NCBI RefSeq assembly: GCF_025961225.1
Contig: NZ_JAOQNG010000001.1
Span: 62,001-126,000 of the forward strand
From: Azospirillum canadense
GTDB taxonomy: Bacteria > Pseudomonadota > Alphaproteobacteria > Azospirillales > Azospirillaceae
Direction of reading: 5' to 3'
DNA length: 64,000 bases
The translations under genes and the position numbers were made by a program. The first letter of the stretch is position 1, and the number at the start of each line of letters is the position of its first letter. The notes under the pieces were generated by a model. That model did no database searches and had not been told where the DNA came from. It worked only from the letters and a program-made list of their open reading frames with translations. Below are positions 25,796-34,136 of the stretch, piece by piece.

Positions 25796-26941
25796 ATGCA
25801 GGCCGAACTGACCACCGAACCCGCCCTTCCCATCGACGAAGCCGCCATGCGCGCGGTCGACCGGGCGCTGGCCGCGATGCGCCGGGGTGAGGTCGTCGCC
25901 ATCGAGACGGCCGACGGCTCCGTCGGCGCCGCCGTCTCCGTGGAATCCGTGGCGATCGACGCGGTGGACCGCTTGAAACGGCTGACCGGCGGCACGCCGC
26001 TGCTGGCCGTCACGCGGCGCCGGGCCACCGTGCTGAAGCTGATGGAGGAGGGGACGGGCGTCGTCGCTCTGTCGCTGCCCCGCTGCCTGACCGCGGACGA
26101 GGCGCACGCGCTGGCCGACCCGGAGCACACACCCTACGGCGCCCTGCCCGCCGGCCTGACCGCCGCAGCGGTGGAGCCCGGATCGCGCGAGGCGGCGGCG
26201 GTCGACCTCGCCCGGCTGGCGCGGCTGCTGCCCGCCGCCGTGGTCGCGCACGCCGCGGCAGAACCGCGCGGCTCCGCCGCGGACTGGGCCGCCGAGCATG
26301 ACCTGCTTCTGGTGCGCGCCCGCGACATCGCAGACTACCGCATCCACGTCGTGCGCACCCTGCGCAAGGTGGCGGAGGCCCGCGTGCCGCTGTCCGGTGC
26401 GGAGAACACGCGCATCGTCGCCTTCCGCCCGATCGACGGCGGGCCGGAGCATCTGGCCATCATCATCGGCAACCCGGCCCCGGACCAGCCGGTGCTGGCC
26501 CGCCTGCATTCGGAATGCTTCACCGGCGACCTGCTGGGCTCCCTTCGCTGCGACTGCGGGGAGCAGCTGCGCGGCGCCATCGCGGAGATCGCGCGGCAGG
26601 GCAGCGGCGTTCTGCTGTACTTGGCGCAGGAGGGGCGGGGCATCGGGCTGGTCAACAAGCTGCGCGCCTACCGCATTCAGGACCGCGGCTTCGACACGGT
26701 CGACGCCAACGAGATCCTGGGCTTCGAGGCCGACGAGCGCGTCTACCTGCCGGCGGCGGAGATGCTGCGCCAGCTGGGCTTCGCCGGCGTGCGGCTGATG
26801 ACCAACAACCCGGAGAAGCTGCGCCAGCTCGCCCGCTGCGGCATCGAGGTGGTGGAGCGCGTCCCGCACATCTTCCCGGCCAACGGCCACAACGAAGGCT
26901 ATCTGCGCACCAAGGCCGAGCGCAGCGGGCACATGTTCTAA
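25796..26941 (+). CDS. ribA: GTP cyclohydrolase II with RibB-like N-terminal extension
   Basis: This 381-aa protein makes the first riboflavin intermediate from GTP. The C-terminal domain (about 200-381) has all GCHII features: zinc cysteines in SECFTGDLLGSLRCDCGEQL, LAQEGRGIGL, and NEILGFEADERVYLPAAEML. The first ~190 residues resemble a degenerate DHBP synthase-like domain (AMRRGEVVAIETADGSVGAAV) without clear catalytic residues. So it is probably monofunctional GCHII. ATG 25796 precedes the domain. A palindrome covers the stop codon at 26937-26964 and may end transcription. Confidence 0.88.
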   Translation: MQAELTTEPALPIDEAAMRAVDRALAAMRRGEVVAIETADGSVGAAVSVESVAIDAVDRLKRLTGGTPLLAVTRRRATVLKLMEEGTGVVALSLPRCLTADEAHALADPEHTPYGALPAGLTAAAVEPGSREAAAVDLARLARLLPAAVVAHAAAEPRGSAADWAAEHDLLLVRARDIADYRIHVVRTLRKVAEARVPLSGAENTRIVAFRPIDGGPEHLAIIIGNPAPDQPVLARLHSECFTGDLLGSLRCDCGEQLRGAIAEIARQGSGVLLYLAQEGRGIGLVNKLRAYRIQDRGFDTVDANEILGFEADERVYLPAAEMLRQLGFAGVRLMTNNPEKLRQLARCGIEVVERVPHIFPANGHNEGYLRTKAERSGHMF

Positions 26942-26964
26942 AGCGAACGTCCGTTCGCTTTAGA
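26937..26964. terminator. Perfect 13-bp palindrome spanning the ribA stop
   Basis: TCTAAAGCGAACG (26937-26949) and CGTTCGCTTTAGA (26952-26964) flank two bases and include the TAA stop. A similar palindrome AAAGCGGAT-cgca-ATCCGCTTT is found at 27031-27052. It may terminate transcription but lacks a T run and may instead be a repeat. Confidence 0.45.
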
Positions 26965-27030
26965 TTCACATGGCCTCATTCACCGGCCGGGCTTCGGCCG
27001 CATGGGCGGCCGGGCCCGCCGTCGCGGTCC

Positions 27031-27052
27031 AAAGCGGATCGCAATCCGCTTT
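27031..27052. repeat. AAAGCG-type palindrome
   Basis: Arms AAAGCGGAT (27031-27039) and ATCCGCTTT (27044-27052) flank four bases. It resembles the palindrome at 26937 in its AAAGCG/CGCTTT ends, so the two are probably copies of a short repeat. Confidence 0.6.
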
Positions 27053-27222
27053 AAGGCAATCCTTCGACTCTCCATGGGGTAGGAATGAACCGGCACCCGG
27101 CAGCCTTTGCCGGGCCGGCAGCGGATTCCCCACGATCGGCCGGGAATCCGCAGCGGAACAGCCCATAATCCTGGCACGCCGGTTGCTTACCCGGTGATGG
27201 ACTCAGTGCCGGGAGACCGACC

Positions 27223-28266
27223 ATGGCCATCGACGCCACGACCATCGACACCGCCGCCGCGGCCCCCGGGGCCGTCGCGCGTGCGGTGCCGCGCGAGCGG
27301 CCGCCGTCCCCCGTCATCAGCGACGGCCACAACGGCCGCGGGGTCGAGATCCGCGGGGAGATGTCCTTCGACGACTTCCTGGACGTCATCAACCCGCTTC
27401 AGCACCTCCCCATCATCAGCAACATCTACCGCGAGCTGACCGGCGACACGATCAAGACCTCCTCGAAGGTGATCGGCGGCATCCTGTATGGCGGCGTGGT
27501 CGGCGGCATGGCCTCCATCGCCAACGCGGTGGTGGAGGAAGCCCAGGGCAAGGATCTCGGCGACCAGATCATGGCCTCGCTCGGCTTCGGCGGCGATGCC
27601 CCCGCTCTGGGCACCGCCACGGAGGTCGCGGCGAAGCCGGAGGACACCGCCGTCGCCGGCGCGCTGGCAGCGGTCCAGGGATCCTCCGCTGCGGCGGCCG
27701 CCCAGCCGACCGGGTCGGACCGGCCGGTCCGCCTGAACGCCAGCGCAACGCCGCCGGCGGCGGCCCATCCCATGGGCGCGGCGAGCGCCGCAGCGCTCGG
27801 GCTCCAGGCGGGTGCCCAAGCCGGGACCCAGGCGGCCGGTGCCCAGCGCCTGGCCGGCGGAACGCCGCGCGACGCTCTCGGCGGAGCGCCGGGGCCCTCG
27901 CGCATGCCGACGCGCGACACCCCGCTCGCCAACTCCATGATGGCCAAGCACGCGGCACCCCGCTTCGCGGCGCCCATGCCCGGCTCCACCCTGGCCAACG
28001 CCCAATCCGCGCCGCTCCAGGCCGGCCGGACACAAGCCGGGAAGGACGGCGCGAAGGCGCAGGGCGCCGACACGGCCGGCGCAGCGGACAGCAGCGCCCC
28101 GAACCCCGCCCTGAAGCTGGAGGTGCAGGACGGCGCATCCCCCAACGCCATGACACCGGTGTCGCCGGACATGCTGTCGGAGACGATGATGCGCAACCTC
28201 GCCAAGTACGAGCAGAGCCGCCGCGCCGCCCAGTCCGCCGCGCCGAGCCTGCGCGTGTCGAGCTGA
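27223..28266 (+). CDS. Hypothetical protein with conserved N-terminal region
   Basis: I do not recognise a named family. The 347-aa protein has an ordered N-terminal part (about residues 40-115: FDDFLDVINPLQHLPIISNIYRELTGDTI, glycine-rich GGILYGGVVGGMASIANAVVEEAQGKD). Long alanine/proline-rich low-complexity sequence follows, ending in a basic segment. The glycine stretch could be a weak hydrophobic helix. It has no signal peptide. The ORF is long and codon use is normal, so it is real. It stands alone. Confidence 0.65.
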   Translation: MAIDATTIDTAAAAPGAVARAVPRERPPSPVISDGHNGRGVEIRGEMSFDDFLDVINPLQHLPIISNIYRELTGDTIKTSSKVIGGILYGGVVGGMASIANAVVEEAQGKDLGDQIMASLGFGGDAPALGTATEVAAKPEDTAVAGALAAVQGSSAAAAAQPTGSDRPVRLNASATPPAAAHPMGAASAAALGLQAGAQAGTQAAGAQRLAGGTPRDALGGAPGPSRMPTRDTPLANSMMAKHAAPRFAAPMPGSTLANAQSAPLQAGRTQAGKDGAKAQGADTAGAADSSAPNPALKLEVQDGASPNAMTPVSPDMLSETMMRNLAKYEQSRRAAQSAAPSLRVSS

Positions 28267-28328
28267 CGGGACGCTATCCGGCGTTTTCGGGTTGATCAGG
28301 GCGAACGGGACGGGTGGGCGAGCGCGCC

Positions 28329-28844
28329 ATGGACATCATCGTGCATCCGGATGGCCGGCTGAACGAAGGCCGGCTGGTGTGGCCGGGCGGATCCTTCCGT
28401 TGCGCGCTGGGGCGCGGCGGGGTAAGGGCCGACAAGCGGGAAGGGGATGGGGCCACACCCGTCGGCCGCTATCCCCTGCGCCGCGTGCTGTGGCGCGCCG
28501 ACCGGCTGCCGCGGCCGGAGACGGGCCTGCCAACTTCTCCCATCGCGCCGGACGACGGCTGGTGCGACGCCCCCGCGGACCCCGCCTACAATCGGCCGGT
28601 CAAGCGCCCCTTCGCGGCCAGCCACGAGGAGTTGTGGCGCGCCGACGGCGTCTATGACGTGATCGTGGTGATGGGCCACAACGACGACCCGGTGGTGCCG
28701 GGGCAGGGCAGCGCCGTCTTCATGCACGTCGCCCGCCCGGACTGGGAACCGACTGCCGGCTGCGTCGCGCTGCACCTGCCGGATCTGCTGCGCCTGCTGA
28801 AGGACTGCGGGCCGGACACGTCACTGACGGTGCTGGCAGGGTGA
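28329..28844 (+). CDS. L,D-transpeptidase (YkuD) family protein
   Basis: This 171-aa protein has the YkuD catalytic signature: H133 in VFMHVARPDWEP and the nucleophile C145 in TAGCVAL, spaced as in the family. YkuD enzymes make or alter 3-3 peptidoglycan cross-links or attach proteins to the wall. There is no obvious signal peptide, unusual for this family. The start at 28329 (MDIIVHPDGR) is chosen; an upstream GTG at 28314 is possible. Neighbours are unrelated. Confidence 0.82.
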   Translation: MDIIVHPDGRLNEGRLVWPGGSFRCALGRGGVRADKREGDGATPVGRYPLRRVLWRADRLPRPETGLPTSPIAPDDGWCDAPADPAYNRPVKRPFAASHEELWRADGVYDVIVVMGHNDDPVVPGQGSAVFMHVARPDWEPTAGCVALHLPDLLRLLKDCGPDTSLTVLAG

Positions 28845-28877
28845 ACGAACGCCGTTGCGGGCAACGGCGTTCAACAC

Positions 28878-29606
28878 TCACCCCGCCGCCGGATACGGCC
28901 GCGCCCCGAAGATCGCCGTACCGACGCGCACGTGGGTGGCCCCGAAGCGGATGGCCGTCTCGAAGTCGCCGCTCATCCCCATGCTGACCTCGGCCAAGCC
29001 GGCGCGGCGGGCCATGTCGGCCAGCAGGGCGAAGTGCATGGCCGGTTCGTCGTCCACGGGCGGGATGCACATCAGCCCGGTCACCGGCAGGTTCCAGGTC
29101 TCGCGGCAGGCCGCCAGGAAGCCCTCCACCTCGCCCGGGGCGATTCCGGCCTTCTGCGGCTCCTCCCCGGTGTTGACCTCGATCAGACAGCGCGGGCGGC
29201 GGCCGGTCTTCGCCATGGCGTCGGCCAGGGCTTCCGCCAGCTTCGGTCGGTCCAGCGTCTGGATGACGTCGAACAGGAGCACGGCCTCCTTCGCCTTGTT
29301 GGTCTGCAGGGGGCCGATCAGGTGCAGCTCCAGGTCCGGGAAACGCTCGCGCAGGGCAGGGAACTTGCCCTTGGCCTCCTGCACGCGGTTCTCGCCGAAG
29401 ACGCGCTGGCCGGCCGCCAGGGCCTCCTCCACCGCGTCGGCCGGGTGGGTCTTGGAGACGGCGACCAGCGTCACCGACCCGGCCGGGCGGCTGGCGGCGG
29501 CGCAGGTGTCGGCGATGGACCGGCGGACCGCCTCCAGCCGGGCGGTCACGGTGTCGCCGGCCAGATTTGCGCTGGATTGTGAAGCGATGCTGTGCGGTTC
29601 GTTCAT
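28878..29606 (-). CDS. YggS family pyridoxal phosphate homeostasis protein
   Basis: This 242-aa cytosolic PLP-binding protein of the YggS/PROSC family has the TIM-barrel fold. The PLP lysine is in VAVSKTHPADAV, followed by RVFGENRVQEA, LHLIGPLQTNK and the C-terminal MGMSGDFETAIRFGATHVRVGTAIFG. It maintains free PLP balance and amino acid metabolism. The start at 29606 gives a usual length. Divergent from the secreted hypothetical at 29741. Confidence 0.93.
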   Translation of the reverse strand: MNEPHSIASQSSANLAGDTVTARLEAVRRSIADTCAAASRPAGSVTLVAVSKTHPADAVEEALAAGQRVFGENRVQEAKGKFPALRERFPDLELHLIGPLQTNKAKEAVLLFDVIQTLDRPKLAEALADAMAKTGRRPRCLIEVNTGEEPQKAGIAPGEVEGFLAACRETWNLPVTGLMCIPPVDDEPAMHFALLADMARRAGLAEVSMGMSGDFETAIRFGATHVRVGTAIFGARPYPAAG

Positions 29607-29740
29607 GGCAGCCCTCCCGGTCTTCGGCCACGTCTTTGGCCCTGGCCGGCGCTTTTGCCGACGCGCGTCAGTGTACAGGGACCGGACGGCGTGGTAACGG
29701 ACAGACCCATGAAACGCAAGCACCCCGAGGAGAACACGGC

Positions 29741-30310
29741 ATGCGTGGTTGGATGCGCTGGATGAATCCGACGGCAATGGTTTTGTCGGCTCTTGTACTG
29801 GCCTCCGGCACTTTGGCCGCCGGCGGCGCCTCTGCACAGAACAGCGGCAAGCCTGCGGCGCCGACGGCCCCGCAGGCTGCCCCACAAGCTGGCCAGGCGA
29901 CTCCGCCCGCCGCCTCGGGCACGCCCAAGACGATGGCCGGGTCCCCGCTGACCCAGGTGCCCTTCGACGAGCAGCCCTTCCCGCTGATGGACGACGGCAC
30001 CTACAAGAATTTCCTGGCCAAGGTCGCCACCGACGTCGGCCGCCGCTGCGGCAAGCAGGAAAGCTACGGCTGGGAGTTCCGCAAGGGCGACCAGCAGAAG
30101 ATGGACCACATCTTCCAGAGCACCATGGACAATTTCGGCAAGACCGGCTGGTCGGTCGGCCAAGCGAAGTCGAAGTCCGTGGCCGACCCGGAGACGGCGG
30201 TCTACACAGCCGACAAGGACAAGCGCCGCATCCTGCTGGTCTGGGTTCCCATGGCCGACGCCGCCATGCTGCTGCTGTGCGAGACGGAAGTGGCCGTTCC
30301 GAAGAAGTAG
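29741..30310 (+). CDS. Hypothetical secreted protein
   Basis: I do not recognise a family. The 189-aa protein has a signal peptide (AMVLSALVLASGTLAAGGASAQ), a proline/alanine linker to about residue 68, and a compact domain with two cysteines (VGRRCGKQESYGWEFRKGD and MLLLCETEV) that may pair. It is preceded by a good GAGGAG ribosome-binding site (29727-29732). The periplasm is its likely place. A strong terminator follows at 30349. Confidence 0.7.
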   Translation: MRGWMRWMNPTAMVLSALVLASGTLAAGGASAQNSGKPAAPTAPQAAPQAGQATPPAASGTPKTMAGSPLTQVPFDEQPFPLMDDGTYKNFLAKVATDVGRRCGKQESYGWEFRKGDQQKMDHIFQSTMDNFGKTGWSVGQAKSKSVADPETAVYTADKDKRRILLVWVPMADAAMLLLCETEVAVPKK

Positions 30311-30348
30311 GATAGGGCGGCACTTTCAACAGGGCCACACACACACGA

Positions 30349-30380
30349 AAACGGCGGCGGACCCTGGTCCGCCGCCGTTT
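30349..30380. terminator. Bidirectional Rho-independent terminator
   Basis: Arms AAACGGCGGCGGACC (30349-30363) and GGTCCGCCGCCGTTT (30366-30380) form a perfect 15-bp stem, with T/A-rich flanks on both sides. It separates the convergent hypothetical gene (ends 30310) and the first porin gene (ends 30405). Confidence 0.85.
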
Positions 30381-30404
30381 CTCTTTGACCGTCCGCCGGT
30401 GCGC

Positions 30405-31553
30405 TTAGAACGCGAAGCGGGTGTCCAGCATGATGATGTGGGCGCGGTCGTCGGGATTCACGCCACCGTTCTGCGCCGTCGTCAGCTTGGAGTCGAGGTC
30501 CAGGTAGCTGTACTCCAGGCCCGTGGTCAGGCCGGGCGCGATGGTGTAGGTCACGCCGGCCTGGTACAGGTTGGCCTTGACCGGGGCGACGAAGCCGGTG
30601 TTCGGGCTGGTGCCGTTGGAGCGCGAATACTGGTAGTCGACGGCGAACACAAGCGGGCCGGTGGTGTACTGGGCGCCGGCGATCCAGACGTCCTGCTTCT
30701 CCTTGACGGTCAGCGACTTGTCGTAACCGCTGTCGCCGCTGTAGGCGTAGCTGCCGCCGACCTTGAAGCCGCCGTAGCCGACGTTGGCGCCGACATGGAC
30801 CGAGCTGAGGTTCTCGAAGCTGGTGGCGCCCAGGCTCTGCGTCTTGCCGAACTGGTAGAAGGCGCTCGCCTCGACCGAGAAGTCGCCGAACTCGTTCTTG
30901 TACAGGCCGCCAAGCTCCACGACGTCCTGGAAGTTGCCGTTGTTCTTGATGCGGTTGACCGACTGGTTCACGTCACCGGTCTGCGGCATGTAGGAGATGC
31001 CGCCCTGGAAGCCGGCGATGACCGGGGTCAGGTACAGGATCTTGGTGCCGGTGTCGCCGGAGACGAAGGTGCGGAAGTTGTTCGTCGTCGTCGGCAGCAG
31101 GGCGTAGGTGGGCGAGCCGTTCAGGAAATAGACGGTGTTGTTGTCCGGGCCGCCGGCGATGCCTTCGACGTTCGGGCCGATGATGCCGAACTCGTCCGAC
31201 AGGCCGTTGACCACACCGGCCTGGATCGTGCCGAAGGTGGTGTTGGCGAACAGGAAGGCGCGGTCGGCGGTGACTCCGGTGCCGGTGACGGGCGAGCCGT
31301 TGCCGGTGCGCAGGCGGATGCGGCCGCCGTATTCCATGCCGTTGTCGGCGGTGGCCTTCGGCGTGATGTTCAGGCGGAAGCGGTTCTGGAATTCGGTCGA
31401 GCGGAGACCGGTGTCACGGTCCTGGTTCACATAGCCGACCTGGAAGAACGCGTCGCCACCGATGACCACGTCGAACTTGGACTGGGCCGACGCCGTGCCA
31501 CAGCCGGCGGCGAGGGCAAGAGCGGCGCAGCCGATGACGAGAGAACGCTTCAT
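30405..31553 (-). CDS. Outer-membrane porin
   Basis: This 382-aa outer-membrane beta-barrel is of the alphaproteobacterial general-porin type. A signal peptide (MKRSLVIGCAALALAAGCGTASA) ends before QSKFDV. Many alternating amphipathic strands follow, and the C-terminus ends in phenylalanine (LDTRFAF), as needed for barrel assembly. It forms pores for small solutes. It is tandem with a paralogue at 31870 on the same strand. The shared start QxKFxVxxGGDAxFxxGYVxQD shows duplication. Confidence 0.92.
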   Translation of the reverse strand: MKRSLVIGCAALALAAGCGTASAQSKFDVVIGGDAFFQVGYVNQDRDTGLRSTEFQNRFRLNITPKATADNGMEYGGRIRLRTGNGSPVTGTGVTADRAFLFANTTFGTIQAGVVNGLSDEFGIIGPNVEGIAGGPDNNTVYFLNGSPTYALLPTTTNNFRTFVSGDTGTKILYLTPVIAGFQGGISYMPQTGDVNQSVNRIKNNGNFQDVVELGGLYKNEFGDFSVEASAFYQFGKTQSLGATSFENLSSVHVGANVGYGGFKVGGSYAYSGDSGYDKSLTVKEKQDVWIAGAQYTTGPLVFAVDYQYSRSNGTSPNTGFVAPVKANLYQAGVTYTIAPGLTTGLEYSYLDLDSKLTTAQNGGVNPDDRAHIIMLDTRFAF

Positions 31554-31869
31554 GGATGTTCCATCCTTCTGACAGGCGACCCCGAGAGGGGTTGAACGGT
31601 TGTGCTTCCCAACCGCGAGTTAACTCCCAGTCTCGATGGCCGGCAAGCCGGTTTCCACACCCGTAAGTGTCCTCGTGATACACCGTGGCAATTTAAGCAC
31701 ACGCCTAAATACCTGTTATTCAATGATAATTCGTGTCTGCTGCAAATATAGAACATCTCGCGCCCAGGGATTAGGCGATCCGCACAAAGCTTGTGCAACT
31801 TTTTGCGCACAAAAAAAGAGCGGTGGCCGAAGCCACCGCTCTCCTTTTTCCGTCGCGAACGACCTTGGC
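31554..31869. other. Intergenic region between the two porin genes
   Basis: This 316-bp gap holds the terminator of the upstream porin gene at 31817-31842 and a lower-GC stretch (about 31680-31800) likely to contain the minus-strand promoter of the 30405 porin. A small palindrome GCACAA-agc-TTGTGC lies at 31782-31796. I see no gene. Confidence 0.5.
31817..31842 (-). terminator. Terminator of the second porin gene
   Basis: Arms AGAGCGGTGGC (31817-31827) and GCCACCGCTCT (31832-31842) form a perfect 11-bp stem. On the minus strand it has a TTCG loop and is followed by a run of T. Textbook Rho-independent terminator just after the 31870 stop. Confidence 0.9.
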
Positions 31870-33090
31870 TTAGAACGCCAGGACCGAGCGGACGAGGACG
31901 ACGTGACCCTTGTCGTCCGGCGAACCGGAAGCGGCAGTGGCGGTCTTGTCGCTCTTGGCGTCGAAGTAGTCGTACTGAGCCTGCAGGGTCAGGCCCGGGG
32001 CGACGGTGTAGCCGGCGCCGACTTCGTAGACGTTCAGGTGACGGCTGCCCGGCAGGGTGGTCGAGCCGGCGTCAGCACCGAACTTGTAGTTGAAGCCGAC
32101 GACGATCGGGCCGGTGGTGTACTGAACGCCAGCGGTCCAGTTGCGGGTGTCCTCGGTGAAGTTGCCGAGGATCTTGTTCTGGCCCGACTTGCCGTAGTCG
32201 GTGTAGCTGCCGCCGACGGAGAAGCCGGCGTAGCCGACCTGCGCGCCAACCTGCCAGGCGTTCAGGTCCTCGTAACGGTCGCCAGCGACGCCGCGGCCCA
32301 GGGCATCACCCCAGAAGTAGCCGGCGCTGCCCTTGACGGTGAAACCGGCGAAGGTGTTGCTGTAGTTCGCACCAACTTCGATCATGTCCTGGAAGTTCGC
32401 CGTGGCGGCGGCGGTCGCCGTCGTCGCGATCTTCAGGCGGTCAACGTCCTGGTTGACCGAGTCGTTGCGCGGGGTGTAGCTGGCGCCGAGCTGCAGGCCG
32501 GCGAAGCGCGGCGAGAAGTAAACGATCTTCGTCGCGTTGCCTTCCATGGCCAGCGACGGCCACACGATCGAGTTGCCGGTGACGGTCGGGGCAATGCCGC
32601 CGTTGACGTCGGCGCCCGAGTACGGGACAGCGCCGCCACCCAGCTGCGCACCGGCGGTGCCCGGCGCGCCACCGATCCAGTTGACGACGCGGTCAACGAG
32701 GGCCAGCGGCAGGTAGTCGGTCGGCGTCGAGATGTAGGTCTCGTCGTTGAACGAGTTGGTCACACCGAGGCGGACCTGACCGAACGCGCCCTGCGCGAAG
32801 ATGTAGGCGCGGTCGCCGGACACGTTCGTGTTGGCGCCGGCGGCGCGGATACGGACGCGGCCGCCGTACTCGAGGCCGTTGTCAGCCTTGGCGGTCGGGA
32901 TGATGTTGACGCGGAAGCGGTTCTGGAACTCCGTGGAGCGCAGGCCCGAATCCTTGTCCTGGCTCACGTAGCCAGCCTCGAAGTAGGCGTCGCCGCCGAC
33001 CTTGACCTCGAACTTGGCCTGGGCGTTGGCCGCGCCGGCACCCATCGCCAGAGCAACGGCGGCGCAGCCCGCCAGCAGATACCGATTCAT
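31870..33090 (-). CDS. Outer-membrane porin, paralogue
   Basis: This 406-aa porin has a signal peptide (MNRYLLAGCAAVALAMGAGAANA), a mature start QAKFEVKVGGDAYFEAGYVSQDKD, a beta-strand-rich body and a C-terminal LVRSVLAF. It is similar in its first ~80 residues to the neighbour at 30405, but has a longer middle loop region. ATG 33090 is chosen for a GGAGG ribosome-binding site eight bases upstream (33099-33103). It has its own terminator at 31817. Its solute selectivity is unknown. Confidence 0.92.
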   Translation of the reverse strand: MNRYLLAGCAAVALAMGAGAANAQAKFEVKVGGDAYFEAGYVSQDKDSGLRSTEFQNRFRVNIIPTAKADNGLEYGGRVRIRAAGANTNVSGDRAYIFAQGAFGQVRLGVTNSFNDETYISTPTDYLPLALVDRVVNWIGGAPGTAGAQLGGGAVPYSGADVNGGIAPTVTGNSIVWPSLAMEGNATKIVYFSPRFAGLQLGASYTPRNDSVNQDVDRLKIATTATAAATANFQDMIEVGANYSNTFAGFTVKGSAGYFWGDALGRGVAGDRYEDLNAWQVGAQVGYAGFSVGGSYTDYGKSGQNKILGNFTEDTRNWTAGVQYTTGPIVVGFNYKFGADAGSTTLPGSRHLNVYEVGAGYTVAPGLTLQAQYDYFDAKSDKTATAASGSPDDKGHVVLVRSVLAF

Positions 33091-33490
33091 GATTGTTGCC
33101 TCCATCCTGGCAGCAGAATTTTCAGCCGGATTAACTTCCTGGCTGGGAATGTCGTACGCAGAAGGCGGGACGCCAGCAAGCCGGAAATCGACAAAATGCT
33201 GCTTTGATGGAACAGTGTGTCGAACGGAGCACACTTCAGAAAGGCGGCAGTGCTCGTCCGCCGCGGGCAAGCGACAATTGGCGGGCATCGGTTGCGGAGA
33301 CTGGATGACATTCGCCGCCGCCCGTCCGCACCGGCCGGAAATGCGGGGGAAAGGCAGCCCCGGCGCGCCCGCGCGACGCCGGCGACCCGCATCGCCTGTT
33401 GCGCGTTGGCGGTCTTTTATGGTCTTTTCACCGGCACCCGCCGCACTCTCGTGCGCGGTACCTCAATTTTATTGACCCAGGTTCCCGACC
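33091..33490. other. 400-bp divergent intergenic region
   Basis: This gap lies between the porin start (33090, minus) and the DUF3576 gene (33491, plus) and should hold both promoters. I see no gene and no convincing promoter pair or hairpin. Confidence 0.4.
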
Positions 33491-34033
33491 ATGCGCCGTT
33501 CCCGTGCCCTCCGCCTTGCCCCCGTCGTGATCGCGGCGTCGCTCGCCGTGGCCGGCTGCTCCAGCTGGGGCGGCAAGACGGAAACGCTCGACGACCAGAT
33601 GAAGAACAAGGAGTACAAGTTCGGCAGCCTGCTGGGCACCGACGGCGGCTTCAACCTGTTCGGCAAGAACAAGCGCAACGGCAGCGACCAGGGCGACCCG
33701 AACGGCATCGGCGTCAACAGCTTCCTGTGGCGCGCCTCGCTCGACACGCTGTCCTTCATGCCGATCGTCTCGGCCGATCCCTTCGGCGGCGTGATCCTGA
33801 CCGACTGGTACTCCCCGCCGGACGCGCCGAACGAGCGCTTCAAGGTGAACCTGTACATCATGGACCGCCAGCTGCGCGCCGACGGCGTGCGGGTGTCGGT
33901 GTTCAAGCAGCAGCGCACCGGCAACGACTGGCGCGAGGCGCCGGTGGAACCGGGGACTTCCGGCACGCTGGAGGACGCGGTCCTCACCCGGGCCCGGCAG
34001 CTGCGCGTCACCCAGAGCGCCTCGGCGCGCTGA
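33491..34033 (+). CDS. DUF3576 lipoprotein
   Basis: This 180-aa predicted outer-membrane lipoprotein has a signal peptide with lipobox VAGC at residues 20-23. The mature part contains the conserved alphaproteobacterial DUF3576 pattern: [37 protein letters not shown]. Function unknown, probably envelope biogenesis. The order DUF3576-leuS-lptE-holA is typical of alphaproteobacteria and supports this. leuS follows after about 100 bases. Confidence 0.9.
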   Translation: MRRSRALRLAPVVIAASLAVAGCSSWGGKTETLDDQMKNKEYKFGSLLGTDGGFNLFGKNKRNGSDQGDPNGIGVNSFLWRASLDTLSFMPIVSADPFGGVILTDWYSPPDAPNERFKVNLYIMDRQLRADGVRVSVFKQQRTGNDWREAPVEPGTSGTLEDAVLTRARQLRVTQSASAR

Positions 34034-34136
34034 TCCGGGTGACATCGCTGGGGACAGCGTCGGCGCCGCCTTTCGGACGGCCGCCGACGCCTTACCTTTA
34101 GTGCCTTCGACACACACCAGAACGGCGTCTGCGGTC

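Noticed and set aside
30405..33090. Long plus-strand frames across both porin genes
   Set aside because: They are shadows; the minus-strand products have signal peptides and C-terminal phenylalanine, and terminators fit the minus strand.
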